From contig JBBECF010000036.1 in assembly GCA_040881945.1 (NCBI GenBank), positions 1 to 42,035 on the forward strand: a stretch of 42,035 nucleotides of DNA, written 5' to 3'. The notes beneath the pieces were generated by a model, which did no database searches, was not told the DNA's origin, and worked only from the letters and a program-made list of their open reading frames with translations. Position 1 is the first letter of the stretch, and each line of letters opens with the position of its first letter. This document shows positions 1 to 8,685 of this stretch, one piece after another. Position numbers and translations under genes: made by a program. The DNA comes from JBBECF01 sp040881945. GTDB taxonomy: Bacteria; Pseudomonadota; Alphaproteobacteria; Dongiales; Dongiaceae.

Positions 1-686
1 CGGGCGGCCACGCCGCGGCGTTTCAGCAGCCGCGCCGCCGCGACGAACTCGCCGACCCCCTTGTCCCACAGCATGCGCGCGACCAGGGCGGCGACCGGCG
101 GCCCGTCGGGCTCGGGCGCGGGGCGGAAGCGGCCGACGTCCACGCCCGACCCGCGGATCAAATGCACGCGCTCGTGCCGGATCAGGCCGTGGCGTTCCAG
201 GAGCGCGCGGTCGTCGTCGTTCTGCAGGATCAGGTGGCTGTTGGCGCGGTCGAGCAGCGGCTGCAATGCCGCCCGCACGACCGGCCCGAGCAGCCGCGCC
301 GTCGCCGAGCCGCCGATGAACAGCGCGCCGAGGCCGGTCAGCGCGTTGACGACCACAGGCACACGAGCGAGCGCCGCCGCGAGCGAGCCGTAAAGCACCG
401 GCTTCATCGCCACGTGATGCACTAGGTCCGGCCGCTCGCGCCGGTAGATCCGCACGATCTCGGCGAGCGCCGGCAGCTCGGCGAGCGGGTTCCGGCCGCC
501 GCGCCGCAACGTCAGCGGCAGCAGGCGGAATCCCTGATCCGTTATGACGCGCCCGTGGTCGCGCACCCGCGTCGCCACCGCCACCTCGGCCCCGGCGTCG
601 CGGGCGGCGCGCGCGAGTCCCAGGCGGTGCGAGCAGAAATACCAGTCCTCGGTGACGAGGAAGAGGATCTTCGGGCGGTCGGCCAT
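1..686 (-). CDS. Glycosyltransferase family 4 protein, N-terminal part (gene runs off the window)
   Basis: The minus strand is open from an ATG at 686 to the window edge, giving about 228 residues with no stop. The N-terminus (MADRPKILFLVTEDWYFCSH) followed by RLGLARAARDAG is the typical start of GT-B fold family 4 glycosyltransferases of the PglA/WbpH sort. Further on are a PDLVHHVAMKP segment, a TGLGALFIG segment, and IRGSGVDVGRF followed by VARMLWDKGVGEF, which corresponds to the beginning of the C-terminal nucleotide-sugar domain. The UDP-sugar-binding ExxG..P.xxxEA region lies outside the window. The likely role is adding a sugar to a lipid-linked glycan for polysaccharide or O-antigen synthesis at the inner membrane. 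It is divergent from putA, with about 100 bases between them. The family is fairly sure; donor and acceptor cannot be told. Confidence 0.8.
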   Translation of the reverse strand, partial: MADRPKILFLVTEDWYFCSHRLGLARAARDAGAEVAVATRVRDHGRVITDQGFRLLPLTLRRGGRNPLAELPALAEIVRIYRRERPDLVHHVAMKPVLYGSLAAALARVPVVVNALTGLGALFIGGSATARLLGPVVRAALQPLLDRANSHLILQNDDDRALLERHGLIRHERVHLIRGSGVDVGRFRPAPEPDGPPVAALVARMLWDKGVGEFVAAARLLKRRGVAA

Positions 687-784
687 GGCACGCGGCGCAG
701 CCTAGCAGCCGGCGCGGCACGGAAACACCCCCCGGCCCGCGGCCGCGCTTGTCAGCCGTCCCCCGACCGGCTACCAGTCATGCC

Positions 785-3700
785 ATGATCTTCGCCGAGC
801 CGTTGGCGGCGCCCGACCCCTTGCGCCGGCGTCTGCGTGCGGTCGCCCGCGCCGACGAAACGTCGGTCGTCGAGGCGCTGCTGGCCGAGGTCGAACAGCC
901 GCCGGCGGCGCAATCGCATGTCGCCGAGCGCGCCGCCGCGCTGGTGCGCAAGGTGCGCGAGGGGCGCGTCGGTCAGGGCGGCCTCGACGCCTTCCTCCAG
1001 CAATATCATCTCGCCAGCCGCGAGGGCGTCGTGCTGATGTGCCTGGCCGAGGCGCTGCTGCGCATCCCCGACGCCGAGACCGCCGACCGGCTGATCCGCG
1101 ACAAGCTCGCCGGCGCCGAGTGGGAAAAACATCTGGGGTCGAGCGACTCGCTGTTCGTCAACGCCTCGACCTGGGCCTTGATGCTGACCGGCCGCGTCAT
1201 CCGACTCGACCAGGACGGCCGCGACCTCGGGGCGGTCCTCGGCCGGCTGGTGTCGCGCAGCGGCGAGCCGGTGATCCGCCAGGCGCTGGTCCAGGCGATG
1301 CGCATCCTCGGCCGCCAGTTCGTCATGGGCCGGACCATCGACGAGGCGCTGGAGCGGGCGCGGGCGTCGGAGCAGCGCGGCTACCGTTATTCCTACGACA
1401 TGCTCGGCGAGGCCGCGCGCACGGCGCGCGACGCCGAACGCTACGAGCACGCCTACCGCGCCGCCATCGCCGCCATCGGCGCGGCGGCGGACGGGCGCGG
1501 GCCCGTGGACGGCCCCGGCCTCTCGGTCAAGCTGTCGGCGCTGCACCCGCGCTACGAGTTCGCGCAAAGCCACCGCGTCCTGGACGAATTGGTCCCCCGG
1601 CTCGCGGCGCTCGCGGCGGCGGCGAAGGCGGCCGGGATCGGCTTCACCGTCGACGCCGAAGAGGCCGACCGCCTCGACCTCTCGCTCGACGCGATCGAGG
1701 CGGTTTCGGCCGACCCCCGCCTGGCCGGCTGGGACGGCTTCGGGCTGGCCGTCCAGGCCTATCTGAAGCGCGGGCCCCAGCTCGTCGATTGGCTGCGCGA
1801 TCTGGCCCGCCGCCACCGCCGGCGCCTGATGGTGCGGCTGGTCAAGGGCGCCTACTGGGACAGCGAGATCAAGTGGAGCCAGGAGCGCGGCCTCGACGGC
1901 TATCCGGTGTTCACGCGCAAGGCCGCGACCGACGTCTGCTATCTGGCCTGTGCCAAGCGGCTGCTCGCCGACCCGGTCGCCTTCTATCCGCAATTCGCCA
2001 CGCACAACGCGCACACGCTCGCGGCGGTGCAGGAGATGGCCGGCGGCCGGCGGGATTTCGAGTTCCAGCGCCTGCACGGCATGGGCGAGGCGCTGTACGA
2101 CGAGGTCGTCGGGCGCGACCGCCTGCCGGTGCGCGTCTACGCCCCGGTCGGCGGCCACGAGGACTTGCTGGCCTATCTGGTGCGCCGGCTGCTCGAGAAT
2201 GGCGCCAACACCTCCTTCGTCAACCGCATCGTCGACGAGCAGGCGCCGGTCGAGGACGTGGTCGCCGATCCGGTGGCGAAGCTGCGCTCGCTCGGCGTCA
2301 AGCCGCATCCGCGCATCCCCCTGCCGCGCGCTCTCTATGGCACGGAGCGCGCCAATTCGAAGGGCATCGACCTCGCCGACCCGGAGGCATTGCGGCCGCT
2401 CGCCGCGGCGATGGCGGCGGCGGCGGCGCAGGGCTGGTTCGCCGCGCCGCTGATCGGCGGCGTCGCCGAGAACGGCGTCGCACGGCCCGTGAGCGACCCG
2501 GCCGACCGCCGCCGCGAGGTCGGCCAGGTGATCGAGGCCGATGCCGCGGCCGTGGACCGGGCGCTGGCTCGGGCGCGGCAGGCGGCGCCCGGCTGGGACG
2601 CGACGCCGGCCGAGGCGCGCGCCCACTGCCTCGACCGGGCGGCCGAGCTGATGGAGGCGGAGATGCCGGCGCTGATGGCGCTGGCCGTGCGCGAGGCCGG
2701 CAAGACCGTGCCTGACGCGCTCGCCGAGGTCCGCGAGGCGGTCGATTTCTGCCGCTACTACGCGGCCCGCGCGCGCGCCGATTTCGCGCGGCCCCAGGAG
2801 CTGCCGGGGCCGACCGGTGAGCGCAACCAGGTCGCGCTCAACGGCCGCGGCGTGTTCGCCTGCATCAGCCCCTGGAACTTTCCGTTGGCGATCTTCACCG
2901 GGCAGGTGACGGCGGCGCTCGCCGCCGGCAACGCCGTCGTCGCCAAGCCGGCCGAGCAGACGCCGCTGATCGCGGCGGCGGCGGTGCGGCTGCTGCACCG
3001 GGCCGGCGTGCCCGGCGATGTGTTGCAGCTCCTGCCCGGCGACGGCCCCACGGTCGGCGCGAAGCTGGCCGCCGACGGCCGCGTCGCCGGCGTCGCCTTC
3101 ACCGGCGCCGTCGAGACCGCGCAGGCGATCAACCGCGCGCTGGCGGCGCGGCCTGGCCCGATCGTGCCGCTGATCGCCGAGACCGGCGGCCAGAACGCCA
3201 TGATCGTCGATTCCTCGGCCCTGCCCGAACAGGTCGTGCGCGACGTGCTCGCCTCGGCGTTCCAGAGCGCGGGCCAGCGCTGCTCGGCGCTGCGCGTGCT
3301 GTTCGTGCAGGACGACATCGCCGCCCGCCTGACCGAGATGCTGACCGGCGCCATGGCCGAGCTCCGGGTCGGCGACCCGGGCCTTCTGGAAACCGACATC
3401 GGCCCGGTGATCGACGAGGACGCGCGCGCCGCGCTCGAGGCCCATGCCGCCCGCATGGCGCGCGAGGGCGAGCTGCTCTACGAGGTGCCGCTCGGCCCCG
3501 ATACCGGGCACGGCAGCTTCTTCGCCCCACGCGCCTTTCGCATCGACCGACTCGACCGGCTCGACCGCGAGGTGTTCGGGCCGATCCTGCACGTCATCGC
3601 GTTCGGCGCCGACCGCATCGACCGGGTCGTCGACGCCATCAACGCCACCGGCTACGGGCTGACCCTCGGCATCCACAGCCGCATCGACGAGACGGTGCGG

Positions 3701-3931
3701 CGCCTGCACGCGGGCTTGCGCGTCGGCAACTGCTACGTCAACCGCAACATGATCGGCGCCGTGGTCGGCGTGCAGCCGTTCGGCGGCGAGGGCCTGTCCG
3801 GCACCGGGCCGAAGGCCGGGGGCCCGCGCTACCTGCACCGCTTCGCCACCGAGCGCACCCTGACCGTCGATACCACCGCCGCCGGCGGCAATGCCTCGCT
3901 GCTGTCGTTGCAGGAGGAGACGCCGGCCTGA
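785..3931 (+). CDS. putA: Bifunctional proline dehydrogenase / L-glutamate gamma-semialdehyde dehydrogenase PutA
   Basis: PutA oxidises proline to pyrroline-5-carboxylate with FAD, passing electrons to the membrane quinone pool, and then oxidises glutamate semialdehyde to glutamate with NAD. The product is about 1048 residues. The proline dehydrogenase barrel covers roughly residues 150-480, with the motifs LVKGAYWDSEIK, QFATHNAHT and RLHGMGEALY. The aldehyde dehydrogenase half covers about 520-1030, with SPWNFPLAIFTGQ, catalytic Glu799 in ETGGQNAM, catalytic Cys833 in GQRCSALR, and a C-terminal QPFGGEGLSGTGPKAGG. The ribbon-helix-helix DNA-binding domain of enterobacterial PutA is absent, so this is the short enzyme-only type. 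I chose the ATG at 785 because the upstream TTG at 749 adds 12 residues unlike the family. No ribosome site is strong. No Lrp-type regulator gene is seen beside it. Confidence 0.95.
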   Translation: MIFAEPLAAPDPLRRRLRAVARADETSVVEALLAEVEQPPAAQSHVAERAAALVRKVREGRVGQGGLDAFLQQYHLASREGVVLMCLAEALLRIPDAETADRLIRDKLAGAEWEKHLGSSDSLFVNASTWALMLTGRVIRLDQDGRDLGAVLGRLVSRSGEPVIRQALVQAMRILGRQFVMGRTIDEALERARASEQRGYRYSYDMLGEAARTARDAERYEHAYRAAIAAIGAAADGRGPVDGPGLSVKLSALHPRYEFAQSHRVLDELVPRLAALAAAAKAAGIGFTVDAEEADRLDLSLDAIEAVSADPRLAGWDGFGLAVQAYLKRGPQLVDWLRDLARRHRRRLMVRLVKGAYWDSEIKWSQERGLDGYPVFTRKAATDVCYLACAKRLLADPVAFYPQFATHNAHTLAAVQEMAGGRRDFEFQRLHGMGEALYDEVVGRDRLPVRVYAPVGGHEDLLAYLVRRLLENGANTSFVNRIVDEQAPVEDVVADPVAKLRSLGVKPHPRIPLPRALYGTERANSKGIDLADPEALRPLAAAMAAAAAQGWFAAPLIGGVAENGVARPVSDPADRRREVGQVIEADAAAVDRALARARQAAPGWDATPAEARAHCLDRAAELMEAEMPALMALAVREAGKTVPDALAEVREAVDFCRYYAARARADFARPQELPGPTGERNQVALNGRGVFACISPWNFPLAIFTGQVTAALAAGNAVVAKPAEQTPLIAAAAVRLLHRAGVPGDVLQLLPGDGPTVGAKLAADGRVAGVAFTGAVETAQAINRALAARPGPIVPLIAETGGQNAMIVDSSALPEQVVRDVLASAFQSAGQRCSALRVLFVQDDIAARLTEMLTGAMAELRVGDPGLLETDIGPVIDEDARAALEAHAARMAREGELLYEVPLGPDTGHGSFFAPRAFRIDRLDRLDREVFGPILHVIAFGADRIDRVVDAINATGYGLTLGIHSRIDETVRRLHAGLRVGNCYVNRNMIGAVVGVQPFGGEGLSGTGPKAGGPRYLHRFATERTLTVDTTAAGGNASLLSLQEETPA

Positions 3932-3999
3932 GCCGTTCCCTTCGCCCGCGCCGGCCGCTAGACTGCGCAGTGGCGCGCGCCCAACAGCAGGATAGGTCA

Positions 4000-4944
4000 A
4001 TGCTTCACGCGTTTCGGTCGGACCGGCTCATTGGCGTCGTAGGGTTGCTGCTGGCCGTGGCGATCGCGGCCGCGGCGGTTCCGCTGCGCGCCCAGACGGC
4101 AGCGGAACCGGCTTGTTCGCAGGTGGAGGCGACCTATGCCGCCGAACGCGACCGGCTCAATGCGCGGACGTTGAGCTTCCTGTTGTTCGACGCGGCCGAA
4201 GAGGGCTGCGCGGCGCTCGTCGACCGGCTGTTGACCGAAGGCGCCTCGATCAAGGCCCGCAACCGCATCGGCAACACCGCCCTCATTCTTTCCAGCCGCA
4301 TGGGCCATGTCGAGGTCGTCGATCTGCTCCTGAAGCGCGGAGCGGTCATCGACCAGGCCAATCTCAACGGCGTGACGCCGTTGCTGGCGGCGGCGACGCG
4401 GGGACGCGAACAGGCCGTGCAATTCCTGCTCGCCACCGGCGCCGACCAGACCCTTGCCGACAATCGCGGCGTCACGCCGCTGATCGCCGCCGCGTTCGAG
4501 GGACACGAGTCCGTCGCCAGGATTCTGATCGACTCCGGCGCCGACACGCAGCGGGTCGACGAGACCGGCAAGGGGGCGCTCGTCTACGCCGCCGGCCACG
4601 GGTCGACGGCCCTGGTCGATCTGCTGCTCGGCACCGGCATCGACGTCGACCGGCGTTACGGGAACGACCTGACGGCCCTGATGTGGGCCGCCGGCCACGC
4701 CGACGAGGTGGCGGTCGCCGACGGCGTGGCGACCGTCGAGCTGCTGCTGGCCAAGGGCGCCCGGCTCGACCCTGTCGACAATCGCGGGCGCAGCGCATTG
4801 ATGATCGCGGCCGGGCGCGGCCATGCCGAGATCGTCAAGCGGCTGGTCGCCGCCGGCGCCGATGCCGCGTGGCGCGACAAGGAAGGAAAGACGGCCTTCG
4901 ACCTCGCCGCCGACGATGCGGTGAGGACGGCCTTGCTGCAGTAG
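4000..4944 (+). CDS. Exported ankyrin-repeat protein
   Basis: This protein of 314 residues starts with a signal peptide (LIGVVGLLLAVAIAAAAVPL core, likely cleaved after LRAQ near residue 30). It then carries a run of seven or so ankyrin repeats of about 33 residues from roughly residue 60 to the end, with repeated G.TAL..A...GH...V..LL..GA signatures such as GVTPLLAAATRGREQAVQFL and NRGRSALMIAAGRGHAEIV. One repeat is longer by a few residues (AGHADEVAVADGVATVELLL). Ankyrin stacks bind other proteins; no catalytic domain is visible, so the partner in the periplasm is unknown. The ATG at 4000 was chosen over an upstream GTG at 3970 because it places the signal peptide at the very start. The gene begins 68 bases after putA and converges on the cytochrome gene, with only 3 bases between stops. 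Confidence 0.85.
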   Translation: MLHAFRSDRLIGVVGLLLAVAIAAAAVPLRAQTAAEPACSQVEATYAAERDRLNARTLSFLLFDAAEEGCAALVDRLLTEGASIKARNRIGNTALILSSRMGHVEVVDLLLKRGAVIDQANLNGVTPLLAAATRGREQAVQFLLATGADQTLADNRGVTPLIAAAFEGHESVARILIDSGADTQRVDETGKGALVYAAGHGSTALVDLLLGTGIDVDRRYGNDLTALMWAAGHADEVAVADGVATVELLLAKGARLDPVDNRGRSALMIAAGRGHAEIVKRLVAAGADAAWRDKEGKTAFDLAADDAVRTALLQ

Positions 4945-4947
4945 GGC

Positions 4948-5556
4948 CTATTGGCGATCGCCCGCCGAGACGGCGGGCGCCGCCGGCCCCTGCATTGCCG
5001 CCAGAAAGTGCGACAGGGCGATCAGGTCGGCATCGTCGTAGGTGCCGAACAGCGCGCCCTTTGAGGGCGCGTTCAGCCGCACCTTGTTCTTGAACTCGCG
5101 CATGGTCCGTTCGAGATAGGCCCGCTGCTGGCCGGCCACGCGCGGCGTGTCGCTGTTGTTGCCAAGAAAGGTACCGAAATGGCATGCGGTGCACTCGGCG
5201 GCCACGATCGCCCGCTGGGCCCGCACGGTCTGATCCTCCGTCGCCTGATGGGGGATCCTGGGCCAGGGCTGCGTGGAGAAATGCTTGGCCAGCGCCTGCA
5301 TCTCCTCCTTGGTCATGTCGGCGACGATGCCGCTCATGATCTCATGGGCGCGGCGGCCGGCCTTGTAGTCCCTGAGCTGCACATAAAGATAATAGTAGTT
5401 CTGCCCCCAGATGATCGGCGTGTCCTTCTCCTGGGGAATCCCGGCCTCGCCGTGGCAGGTCTCGCACAGCTCCACGCGCTCGGTTACGTCCTGCGCCAGG
5501 GCCGGCGCGTTCCAGACGAAAAACAGGAGGGCGAGGGCGGAAACGACTCGGTGCAT
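4948..5556 (-). CDS. Periplasmic diheme cytochrome c (c4/c553-like)
   Basis: The 202-residue product has a signal peptide (cleaved after ALAQ, about residue 22) and two c-type heme sites, CETCH at 31-35 and CTACH at 122-126. That is two similar domains as in cytochrome c4. Met74 in HEIMSGIV is a candidate axial ligand of the first heme. The sequence around GQNYYYLYVQLRDYKAGRR is typical of c4/c553 domains. It follows the PQQ-dependent alcohol dehydrogenase on the same strand, separated by 104 bases that hold two GC-rich hairpins. The natural reading is that it takes electrons from that dehydrogenase and hands them to a terminal oxidase, but the partnership is inferred from position only. Confidence 0.87.
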   Translation of the reverse strand: MHRVVSALALLFFVWNAPALAQDVTERVELCETCHGEAGIPQEKDTPIIWGQNYYYLYVQLRDYKAGRRAHEIMSGIVADMTKEEMQALAKHFSTQPWPRIPHQATEDQTVRAQRAIVAAECTACHFGTFLGNNSDTPRVAGQQRAYLERTMREFKNKVRLNAPSKGALFGTYDDADLIALSHFLAAMQGPAAPAVSAGDRQ

Positions 5557-5581
5557 CGGCAGGCGCTCTCGGCAAACATGC

Positions 5582-5649
5582 GGGGGGCGGACCTCGAGCC
5601 CGCCCCCCTGACACGCTCATGTCGGCGCGGGCTTGGAACCCGCGCCGAC
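5582..5649 (-). other. Two GC-rich hairpins between the PQQ dehydrogenase and cytochrome genes
   Basis: Two inverted repeats lie between the genes. The first to be transcribed (5621-5649) has a perfect 11-bp stem, GTCGGCGCGGG with CCCGCGCCGAC, around a 7-base loop. The second (5582-5608) has a 9-bp stem, GGGGGGCGG with CCGCCCCCC. Neither is followed by a run of U in the transcript, so they are not clean intrinsic terminators. They may limit read-through, protect the 3' end of the dehydrogenase message, or be copies of a dispersed repeat. Confidence 0.5.
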
Positions 5650-5660
5650 CGTGTTTCCGT

Positions 5661-7379
5661 TCACTCCGCGAGAGTGAACGCGATGATGTCGTTGCCGCGC
5701 TTGAAGTCGAGCTGCGTATTCCCGCCCGCGGCGACGACGATGTATTGTTGGCCGTCGACCGTGTAGGAAGCCGGCGGCGCGTTGACCCCGGCGCCCGCCC
5801 GGAAGGTCCACAGCACGCTGCCGGTCTCGGCGTCGTAGGCGTTGAAGGCGCCATTGCCTTCGCCGGTGAAGACCAGGCCGCCGGCCGTCCCCAGGATGCC
5901 GCCGATCATCGGCTCCGCCGTCTTCACCTGCCAGCGGATCTTGCCGGTGTTGTAATCGACCGCGGTCACGTTGCCCCACTGCTCCTCGCTGGCAATGACC
6001 TTGAAGGCGCCGCCCAGCCACAGCTTGCCTTCCGGGTACGGCGAGCTCTCGACGTGGTAGGTCATCGGCTGGTGCAGGTTCATGGCGTAGGCGAGCGCGA
6101 GGCCCTCGTTCACCGCCATGGGCGACCATTCGACGCCGCCATTGGCGCCGGGAAGCATGCGCTTGCCGTCCTTGGTCGGCAGCACCCACATGTCCTCCTG
6201 CGGCACCATCGCCTCGGAGAACCGGATCAGGCTGCAGTCGTCCTGCCTGTGCACATAGACATGCCCGGTCTTGCCGCCGTGCAGCACGCCCGGAACCATC
6301 TTGCCGTCGGCGTCGGCCACATCGACCAGGATTGGCGGGCTGACCGCGTCCAGGTCCCAAACGTCATGCGCGATGTATTGGAAGTGGCAGACATACTCGC
6401 CGGTGTCGAGGTTCACCGCGACCAGCGAATCCGTGTAGAGGTTGTCGCCCGGCCGTATCGAGCCGTCGAGGTCGGGCGACGGATTGCCGACGACGAAGAA
6501 GATGCGGTTGGTCTCCAAATCCACGGCCGGGTTCTGCCACACGCCGCCGCCCAGCGTCTTGTAGGGGTCGCCGAGCTTCTTGAGCGCCGCCTTCTCGGCC
6601 TCGATGTCGCGCAGCATGTCGCGACCGGTGGCGTCATGGGTGGCCCAGACGCCGACCGAGTTCTCGGGGACGGTGTTGAATTGCCACAGCAGCGTGCCGG
6701 ACTTGGCGTCGTAGGCCTTGACGAAGCCGCGGATGCCGTACTCGCCGCCGTTGGTGCCGATCAGGATCTTGCCGTTGACCGCGGTCGGCGCCATGGTCTC
6801 GCTGTAGCCGAGTTCGGGATCGCCGACCTGCTGCTCCCACGCCGGCTTGCCGGTCTTGGCGTCGAGCGCCACCAGCTTGGCGTCGAGCGTGCCCATGTAG
6901 ACCATGTTGTCGTAGACGGCGACGCCGCGATTGTTCGGGCCGCAGCAGAATGTCGTCACCGGCCCCATGTTGTGCTTGTAGTGCCAAAGCTGCTCGCCGG
7001 TGCGCGCATCGAGCGCATAGACGTGGTTGAAGGCCGTCGTCACGTACATGACGCCGTTGACGACGATGGGTGTCGTCTCCATGGTATCGATGATGTCGGT
7101 CTGGAAGATCCAGGCCGGCCGCAACTTGTGGACGTTCGAGGCGTTGATCTGCCGGGCTGGATGGTAGCGCGTCTGCTCATAGTTGCCGTTGGTGTGCAAG
7201 AAATTGTTGCCGTCGCTGGCGGCGCGATTCATCAGGTCCTGCGTCACCGTCTGCATGTTGCCGTAAAGCGTCGTATTCCCTGTCTCCTGCGCCCGAAGCG
7301 ACTGTCCGGCGAGGCCGGTCAGCGCGGCGCCTGCGAGCGCAAGCGTGGCGAATCGTAATAGCGTCGGTCGATGGCTCAT
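5661..7379 (-). CDS. Periplasmic PQQ-dependent alcohol dehydrogenase
   Basis: This eight-bladed beta-propeller quinoprotein of 572 residues oxidises an alcohol (or possibly a sugar or polyol) in the periplasm using PQQ. Visible features are a signal peptide ending near LRAQ (residue 31), repeated propeller strands (YALDARTGEQLWHY, VALDAKTGKPAWEQ, TAVDYNTGKIRW, NAYDAETGSVLW), the vicinal cysteine pair Cys145-Cys146 in FCCGPNNRG, and the active-site region HDVWDLD (Asp342, Asp344). The second Asp, two places after the presumed catalytic Asp, is the position that coordinates a lanthanide in XoxF-type enzymes. Some Ca-type sugar dehydrogenases also read WDxD here. The ATG at 7379 has a strong AGGGGGGAAG ribosome site and precedes the signal peptide. 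The next gene is a diheme cytochrome c. No PQQ synthesis genes are in the window. Confidence 0.9.
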   Translation of the reverse strand: MSHRPTLLRFATLALAGAALTGLAGQSLRAQETGNTTLYGNMQTVTQDLMNRAASDGNNFLHTNGNYEQTRYHPARQINASNVHKLRPAWIFQTDIIDTMETTPIVVNGVMYVTTAFNHVYALDARTGEQLWHYKHNMGPVTTFCCGPNNRGVAVYDNMVYMGTLDAKLVALDAKTGKPAWEQQVGDPELGYSETMAPTAVNGKILIGTNGGEYGIRGFVKAYDAKSGTLLWQFNTVPENSVGVWATHDATGRDMLRDIEAEKAALKKLGDPYKTLGGGVWQNPAVDLETNRIFFVVGNPSPDLDGSIRPGDNLYTDSLVAVNLDTGEYVCHFQYIAHDVWDLDAVSPPILVDVADADGKMVPGVLHGGKTGHVYVHRQDDCSLIRFSEAMVPQEDMWVLPTKDGKRMLPGANGGVEWSPMAVNEGLALAYAMNLHQPMTYHVESSPYPEGKLWLGGAFKVIASEEQWGNVTAVDYNTGKIRWQVKTAEPMIGGILGTAGGLVFTGEGNGAFNAYDAETGSVLWTFRAGAGVNAPPASYTVDGQQYIVVAAGGNTQLDFKRGNDIIAFTLAE

Positions 7380-7509
7380 CTTCCCCCCCTGAATTTTGCC
7401 GACATTTTGCCGATGAACGGCCCAGCCCGCCATCGGGGACAGTAGGATAGCCCTGGAAACGGCCGGCAACAAGCGCCTGTGTCCGGCAGCCATGTGTAGG
7501 GCGTCGGCC

Positions 7510-8529
7510 TTACCGCCAGCCGGCCCGGTCCATGAGGCGCACCGCCTCGGCGCTGTGCTCGCCGATGCGCGCGAGCTCGAGCTCGTCGGCCTTGAAGGGG
7601 CCGAAGCCCGCGACCGTCTCGCTCGGCGGGACACCGGGTTTCACCGGGTACTCGTTCACCGCGTCGGCGTACAGGCGCTGCGCCTCGTCGCCGGCCAGGA
7701 ACTCGAGCAGGCGGATCGCGTTGTCGCGGTTGCCGGCGCTCCGGGTGACGCCGCCGCCGCTGATGTTGACATGGACGCCGCGCCCGGCCTGGTCGGGCCA
7801 GAACACGGTCACCTTGCCGGCGGCGGCCCGCTGCTCGGGCTTGTCGGCGTCGGTCAGCATGCCGGCGAGGTAATAGGTGTTGGCGATGGCGATGTCGCAT
7901 TCGCCGGCCGCGACCGCCATGATCTGGTCGCGGTCGCCGCCGCTCGGCGTGCGCGCGAAGTTGGCGACGAAGCCCTTCGCCCATGCCTCGACGGCGTCGG
8001 CGCCGCGCGCGGCGATCATCGCGGCCACCATCGACTGGTTGTAGACGTTCGACGACGAGCGGATGCAGATGCGGCCGCGCCATTTCGGGTCGGCGAGGTC
8101 CTCGTAGGTCGACAGCTCGGCCGGATCGACGCGCTCAGCCGCGTAGACGATCGGCCGGGCGCGCAGGCTGAGCCCGTACCATTCGCCCTCGGGGTCGCGG
8201 TAGCGCGCCGGGACGGCCGCGTTCAGCGTATCCGACTCGATCGGCTGCAGCAGGCCCTCGGCCTTGGCCTGCAACAGGACGCCGACATCGGCGGTGAGGA
8301 TCGCGTCGGCCGGGCTGTTGGCGCCCTCGCTCTTCAGCCGCTCGATGACGCCTTCCTTGGCGAAGACGACGTGCGCCGCGATCCCGGTCGCCGTCTCGAA
8401 ACGGTCGAGCAGGGGCCGGATCAGCACCTCCTGACGGGTGGTGTAGATGTTGACGTTCTCGGCGGCCGTGGCGGCGCCGGCCATGGCCAGGGACAGGGCC
8501 GCGATGGCGGCGGAAAGAGCGATCCTCAT
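7510..8529 (-). CDS. Periplasmic ferric-iron-binding protein of an ABC transporter (FbpA/FutA family)
   Basis: The 339-residue product has a signal peptide (cleaved near ATAAENVN, residue 22) and the class of periplasmic binding fold that starts VNIYTTRQEVLIRPLLDRFE. It has the family segment SGGDRDQIMAVAAGECDIAI followed by ANTYYLAGM, whose paired tyrosines coordinate Fe(III). It would capture ferric iron for an inner-membrane permease and ATPase, but no such genes are adjacent, so partners must lie elsewhere. The start is supported by an AAAGGA ribosome site about 7 bases upstream. Two Fur-type boxes in the leader support iron-repressed expression. The next gene on the same strand, the PQQ dehydrogenase, starts 130 bases beyond the stop. 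Confidence 0.9.
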   Translation of the reverse strand: MRIALSAAIAALSLAMAGAATAAENVNIYTTRQEVLIRPLLDRFETATGIAAHVVFAKEGVIERLKSEGANSPADAILTADVGVLLQAKAEGLLQPIESDTLNAAVPARYRDPEGEWYGLSLRARPIVYAAERVDPAELSTYEDLADPKWRGRICIRSSSNVYNQSMVAAMIAARGADAVEAWAKGFVANFARTPSGGDRDQIMAVAAGECDIAIANTYYLAGMLTDADKPEQRAAAGKVTVFWPDQAGRGVHVNISGGGVTRSAGNRDNAIRLLEFLAGDEAQRLYADAVNEYPVKPGVPPSETVAGFGPFKADELELARIGEHSAEAVRLMDRAGWR

Positions 8530-8551
8530 GGGTTGTCCTTTCGGGCAAAAT

Positions 8552-8627
8552 AATGCAATTGCGACGCACTCGCATTAAAATCCTACCATGGGCGGAGGCC
8601 GAAATGCAAGTGCGACTTATTCGCAAA
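8552..8627 (-). promoter_or_regulatory. Two tandem Fur-like boxes upstream of the iron-binding protein gene
   Basis: Two 25-base copies, 8552-8576 and 8603-8627, align as AATGCAA.TGCGAC....TCGCA. Each has the arms TGCGA and TCGCA separated by 5 bases (8560-8574 and 8611-8625), close to the palindromic Fur box described for alphaproteobacteria. They lie 51 bases apart, nearly five helical turns, so both would face the same side of the helix. The A/T-rich stretch around them contrasts with the GC-rich surroundings and is the likely promoter. Sites are seen in the sequence; the regulator is inferred from the gene's function. Confidence 0.7.
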
Positions 8628-8685
8628 TAAACCCATCGCGTCCACCGTTTGACGGCCTGTGACTGAAGGCTGGATCGCCGCTCCT

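Noticed and set aside
1039..2715. A long plus-strand frame within putA
   Set aside because: Arginine-, proline- and glycine-rich shadow of putA without motifs; simple composition effect.
752..4000. A 1082-residue open frame antisense to putA
   Set aside because: It mirrors putA in a GC-rich genome, where the third codon position keeps opposing frames free of stops. Its protein is Arg/Gly/Ala-rich with no recognisable domain, whereas putA has full motifs.
5661..7379. Naming the dehydrogenase XoxF or a lanthanide enzyme outright
   Set aside because: The DxD motif is suggestive only; Ca-dependent PQQ sugar dehydrogenases can also have it, and no XoxG/J partners are present.
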